Below are positions 7,526-9,727 of a DNA stretch of 9,727 nt, in pieces. Both the position numbers and the translations under genes were made by a program. The stretch covers positions 1 through 9,727 of the forward strand of contig DATKBT010000088.1 of NCBI GenBank assembly GCA_035546295.1, written 5' to 3'. How positions within the stretch are numbered: the stretch's first letter is position 1; each line of letters starts with the position of its first letter. The notes beneath the pieces were generated by a model, which worked only from the letters and a program-made list of their open reading frames with translations, did not search any database and had not been told where the DNA came from. Origin of the DNA: DATKBT01 sp035546295 (GTDB taxonomy: Bacteria; Acidobacteriota; Thermoanaerobaculia; Multivoradales; Multivoraceae).

Positions 7526-7529
<4 letters not shown>
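7170..7529 (+). CDS. small helical phasin-like protein
   Basis: A 119-residue protein starting at GTG 7170, chosen because AGGAG (7159-7163) lies 6 nt upstream; upstream in-frame sequence looks non-coding. After a short Pro/Gly start, residues 10-96 look like two amphipathic helices (LLALQRQMVELQRAAFESSF, then a second from about 57 containing W66 and ending LLDQLFDRL) separated near MPAVAP (52-57). This layout resembles phasins and PhaP/PhaE-type granule proteins: no Cys, a Trp-containing second helix with RRAREEY. The last 23 residues are acidic and polar. There is no signal peptide or membrane segment. It is divergent from WS/DGAT and overlaps the GNAT gene. A role coating lipid or PHA inclusions is inferred from fold appearance and neighbour; another coiled-coil function is possible. 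Confidence 0.8.
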
Positions 7530-8088
<559 letters not shown>

Positions 8089-8092
<4 letters not shown>

Positions 8093-8166
8093 CGGGCTCG
8101 TCGACTCGATCGAACTTCGACCGTTTTGTGAGCTTCCCGCTGGCCTAGTCGACCTAGCGGGCTCGT
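8089..8166. repeat. 13-nt direct repeat flanking the first 54-nt repeat
   Basis: CTAGCGGGCTCGT occurs at 8089-8101, starting at the GNAT stop codon, and again at 8154-8166, where it opens the structured element. The second copy continues into GGT as the element arm; the first is cut off after 13 nt. GTCGACT (8100-8106) and AGTCGAC (8147-8153) form a 7-bp inverted pair just inside. This looks like an insertion with a duplicated flank, though it is very small. Confidence 0.65.
8105..8158. repeat. 54-nt intergenic repeat, copy 1
   Basis: It matches 8310-8363 at 47 of 54 positions without gaps. The conserved parts are GATCGAACTT near the start and the last 21 nt, which contain two CTAG tetramers around GTCGAC. 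An inverted repeat begins directly after it. The family is unrecognised. Confidence 0.85.
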
Positions 8167-8259
8167 GGTTTTCACCACTCCCCAACGAGCCGGGAAGCGA
8201 GGCGAGCTCATACCACGAGCCCGCCCGATCACTCGTGCGCCGCAAGCCCGCAAGCGGGC
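8157..8259 (+). repeat. two-hairpin structured element, copy 1
   Basis: A perfect 13-bp inverted repeat (GCGGGCTCGTGGT at 8157-8169 with ACCACGAGCCCGC at 8212-8224) closes a 68-nt stem-loop. Inside is the conserved string CACTCCCCAACGAGC and a weaker inner stem. After 21 nt a second hairpin GCCCGC-AA-GCGGGC follows (8246-8259). The same design, with the same 68-nt length, recurs at 9569. It may be an RNA element ending transcripts, or a DNA repeat of REP or MITE type. Confidence 0.8.
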
Positions 8260-8309
8260 GCGGCTGGGCCGACCAGGCCACAGCCGATTTCTCTAGGCGA
8301 TCGCAGCGG

Positions 8310-8363
8310 CTTGATCGAACTTTGACCATACTGTGAACTTCTCGCTGGCCTAGTCGACCTAGC
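8310..8363. repeat. 54-nt intergenic repeat, copy 2
   Basis: The second copy lies exactly 205 nt after copy 1, with seven substitutions and no gaps. Like copy 1 it is bounded by CTAG on both sides (8293-8296 and 8359-8362) and is followed within a few bases by an inverted repeat, here of unrelated sequence. Confidence 0.85.
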
Positions 8364-8367
8364 CGAG

Positions 8368-8402
8368 GAGACTCCTGTCGAGCGGGGCCCGGCAGGAGTC
8401 TC
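8368..8402. repeat. 35-nt inverted repeat after the second 54-nt repeat
   Basis: GAGACTCCTG (8368-8377) pairs perfectly with CAGGAGTCTC (8393-8402) around a 15-nt GC-rich loop. No T-run follows on the plus strand. It occupies the place that the 68-nt element holds after the first 54-nt repeat. Confidence 0.85.
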
Positions 8403-8552
8403 GACGCGCATCGCGCGCCGTTTCTCCCGGTCGGGGACCAGCTCGTTCCGGCCGTCGCACCGCATCGCCTGCGGTCGACGAGAGTCGTGAGTCGCTGCTC
8501 TCGCACGGAGCCGCCGGACGAGCCGGGGGACGCTGACTCACCCTCGGACCGC

Positions 8553-8580
8553 TCTTTTCTTCGCCGAGTCGCTGTATCGT
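8553..8580 (+). promoter_or_regulatory. weak promoter candidate for rimK
   Basis: TATCGT (8575-8580) matches four of six bases of a -10 box, with a poor T-rich -35 candidate TCTTTT 16 nt upstream. The leader would be about 80 nt. It is the best candidate I can see before rimK, but it is weak. Confidence 0.25.
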
Positions 8581-8666
8581 CGCACCTTACGACTCGTGCG
8601 CAGGCATGGGGGCGACTCGAGTCGGACCACCCCCGCCCCGGCGTTCGCAGCGCTCGGAGGACCCTC

Positions 8667-9569
8667 TTGAAGATCGGAATCCTCTCCCGCGACTCGCAGC
8701 TCTACTCCACTCGCCGGCTCAAGGAGGCCGCCGAGCAACGTGGTCACCAGGTCTCGGTGGTGGACTACTCACGCTGCTACATGAACATCACCTCGCGACG
8801 GCCGCAGGTGCTGCTCGGCGGGCGATCGCTCGACTTCGACGCGATCATCCCCCGCATCGGCGCCTCGATGACCTTCTACGGGACCGCCGTCGTCCGCCAG
8901 TTCGAGATGATGGGCGTCTACCCCTGCAACACGTCGCAGGCGATCGCCCGCTCGCGCGACAAGCTGCGCGCGCTCCAGCTGCTCGCGAGAGCTGGCGTGG
9001 GCCTGCCCGTGACCAGCTTCGCGCGCTCGACCAAGGACATCGAGGGCCTGATCGAGGTGGTCGGCGGCTCCCCGCTGGTGGTCAAGCTGCTCGAAGGGAC
9101 GCAGGGGGTCGGCGTCGTGCTGGCGGAGACGAAGAAGGCGGCGGAGTCGGTGATCAGCGCCTTCCGCCAGCTCGACGCCAACATCCTCGTCCAGGAGTTC
9201 ATCAAGGAGGCCGCAGGAGAAGATCTGCGCGTCTTCGTCGTGCACGGCAAGGTGGTGGCGGCCATGAAGCGCAAGGGACCCGATGGTGACTTCCGCTCCA
9301 ACCTCCATCGCGGCGGCACCGCCAGCAAGACCCGCCTGTCGCCCGAGGAGCGCACCACGGCGGTGCGCGCCGCCAAGGTCCTCGGCCTCAAGGTCGCGGG
9401 CGTCGACCTCATCCGCTCCAACCATGGCCCGCTGGTGATGGAGGTCAACTCGTCGCCCGGCCTCGAGGGGATCGAGGGCGCCTCCGGCAAGGACGTCGCC
9501 GGCGCCGTCATCGAGTTCCTCGAGAAGCACGCAAGGCGCGGCAAGACGAAGGACCGGATCGAGGGCTAG
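8667..9569 (+). CDS. rimK: RimK-type ATP-grasp ligase (ribosomal protein S6 glutamate ligase)
   Basis: A 300-residue ATP-grasp enzyme, the usual length of E. coli RimK. In the family RimK adds glutamate residues to the C-terminus of ribosomal protein S6 using ATP. The TTG at 8667 is chosen because GGAGG (8656-8660) lies 6 nt upstream and it gives the typical N-terminus MKIGILSRDSQLYS; the upstream in-frame extension to 8487 is unconserved. Visible signatures are PRIGASMTFYG (62-72), the RDKLRALQLLA segment, K140 in LVVKLLEGTQGVGVV, the VQEFI strand (175-179), MKRKGPDGDFRSNLHRGG (200-217), and metal ligands D247, E259 and N261 in VMEVNSSPGLEGIE. A short basic end (ARRGKTKDR) follows. No S6, zinc-protease or other rimK partner gene is adjacent, so it looks monocistronic. 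The TAG stop overlaps a structured element. Confidence 0.95.
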   Translation: MKIGILSRDSQLYSTRRLKEAAEQRGHQVSVVDYSRCYMNITSRRPQVLLGGRSLDFDAIIPRIGASMTFYGTAVVRQFEMMGVYPCNTSQAIARSRDKLRALQLLARAGVGLPVTSFARSTKDIEGLIEVVGGSPLVVKLLEGTQGVGVVLAETKKAAESVISAFRQLDANILVQEFIKEAAGEDLRVFVVHGKVVAAMKRKGPDGDFRSNLHRGGTASKTRLSPEERTTAVRAAKVLGLKVAGVDLIRSNHGPLVMEVNSSPGLEGIEGASGKDVAGAVIEFLEKHARRGKTKDRIEG

Positions 9570-9672
9570 CGGCTCGTGGTGGTCAACACTCCCCAACGAG
9601 CGCCGCGGGGGAGGCGCGGTCATACCACGAGCCCGCTACTGGCGTTCCCCGCCCAAGCGCCGCAAGCGGCGC
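9569..9672 (+). repeat. two-hairpin structured element, copy 2
   Basis: It begins at the last base of the rimK stop codon. GCGGCTCGTGGT (9569-9580) pairs with ACCACGAGCCCGC (9624-9636) with one bulged base; the stem-loop is 68 nt as in copy 1. An inner stem CTCCCC/GGGGAG is present. After 20 nt the hairpin GCGCCGC-AA-GCGGCGC follows (9657-9672). The second stem differs from copy 1 yet pairs fully. The last 55 bases of the window after it show nothing I can assign. Confidence 0.8.
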
Positions 9673-9727
9673 GGGCTCAGGTCGACTCGGCCGAAACCGC
9701 GGAATCCTGGCGAACAACATGGCTCGA

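Larger units (their letters stand above)
8093..8666. other. repeat-rich non-coding region between the GNAT gene and rimK
   Basis: I find no credible gene in these 574 bases. From left to right they hold a 13-nt repeat at the GNAT stop, a 54-nt repeat, a two-hairpin element, a second 54-nt repeat, a different 35-nt inverted repeat (8368-8402), and about 260 bases upstream of rimK with only a weak promoter candidate. Six of the ten CTAG tetramers of the window lie at 8145-8362. Confidence 0.7.

Noticed and set aside
8229..8541. Small minus-strand open frames between the GNAT gene and rimK
   Set aside because: They cross the repeats and hairpins, have no good ribosome binding site and look Arg/Ser/Pro-rich as expected of GC-rich non-coding DNA.
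8487..8666. A longer RimK starting at the ATG at 8487
   Set aside because: The extra 60 residues show no conservation or signal peptide. The TTG at 8667 has an ideal ribosome binding site and gives the family-standard N-terminus and 300-residue length.
8093..8666. A CRISPR array or intrinsic terminators in the repeat region
   Set aside because: There are only two 54-nt copies with structured, unequal intervening sequence and no cas gene. The hairpins have no T-run on either strand, so classical Rho-independent termination is not supported.
8157..9672. Integron attC sites, suggested by paired hairpins after single genes
   Set aside because: The GTTRRRY and RYYYAAC core sites are not at the ends of the elements, the genes lie on both strands, and no integrase is present.

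Overview
The window is very GC-rich DNA with GTG and TTG starts, strong Shine-Dalgarno sites, two Sec-type exported amidohydrolases and a RimK ligase. This suggests a high-GC Gram-negative bacterium, possibly Acidobacteriota or a myxobacterium-like lineage. That is inference only, because no rRNA or other phylogenetic marker is present.

Left half, minus strand: a two-gene operon (4798 down to 273) encodes exported amidohydrolases whose ATGA stop and start overlap. The upstream 1067-residue protein holds two amidohydrolase modules separated by a beta-rich domain. Only its second module keeps the HxH and other metal ligands. The 441-residue downstream protein has also lost HxH. The operon thus carries one apparently catalytic module and two degenerate ones. 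A sigma70-like promoter (TTGACG, 17 nt, TACGGT) lies at 4889-4917.

Middle: a wax ester synthase/diacylglycerol acyltransferase (WS/DGAT, minus strand, 6901-5015) ends in a lysine-rich histone H1-like tail of about 105 residues. Divergent from it is a small helical protein resembling phasins (7170-7529). Its stop overlaps the GTG start of a GNAT acetyltransferase (7526-8092). I read this as a storage-lipid inclusion locus: an enzyme that makes neutral lipid and carries a possible nucleoid anchor, beside a candidate granule-surface protein.

Right: after a 574-bp non-coding stretch comes rimK (8667-9569, TTG start), a ribosomal protein S6-type glutamate ligase of the usual 300 residues.

Non-coding DNA is unusually structured. 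Two homologous elements of about 103 nt (8157-8259 and 9569-9672) share a 68-nt stem-loop, a 20-21 nt spacer and a second GC hairpin whose stem differs between copies but still pairs. A third structure with the same layout sits over the stop codon of the last amidohydrolase gene (277 down to 190). A separate 54-nt repeat occurs twice (8105-8158 and 8310-8363), and the first copy seems to have split an element from the GNAT stop codon. By eye all ten CTAG tetramers in the window lie in these non-coding stretches or at stop codons. The two best leads are the tailed acyltransferase locus and the stop-codon-associated structured repeats.
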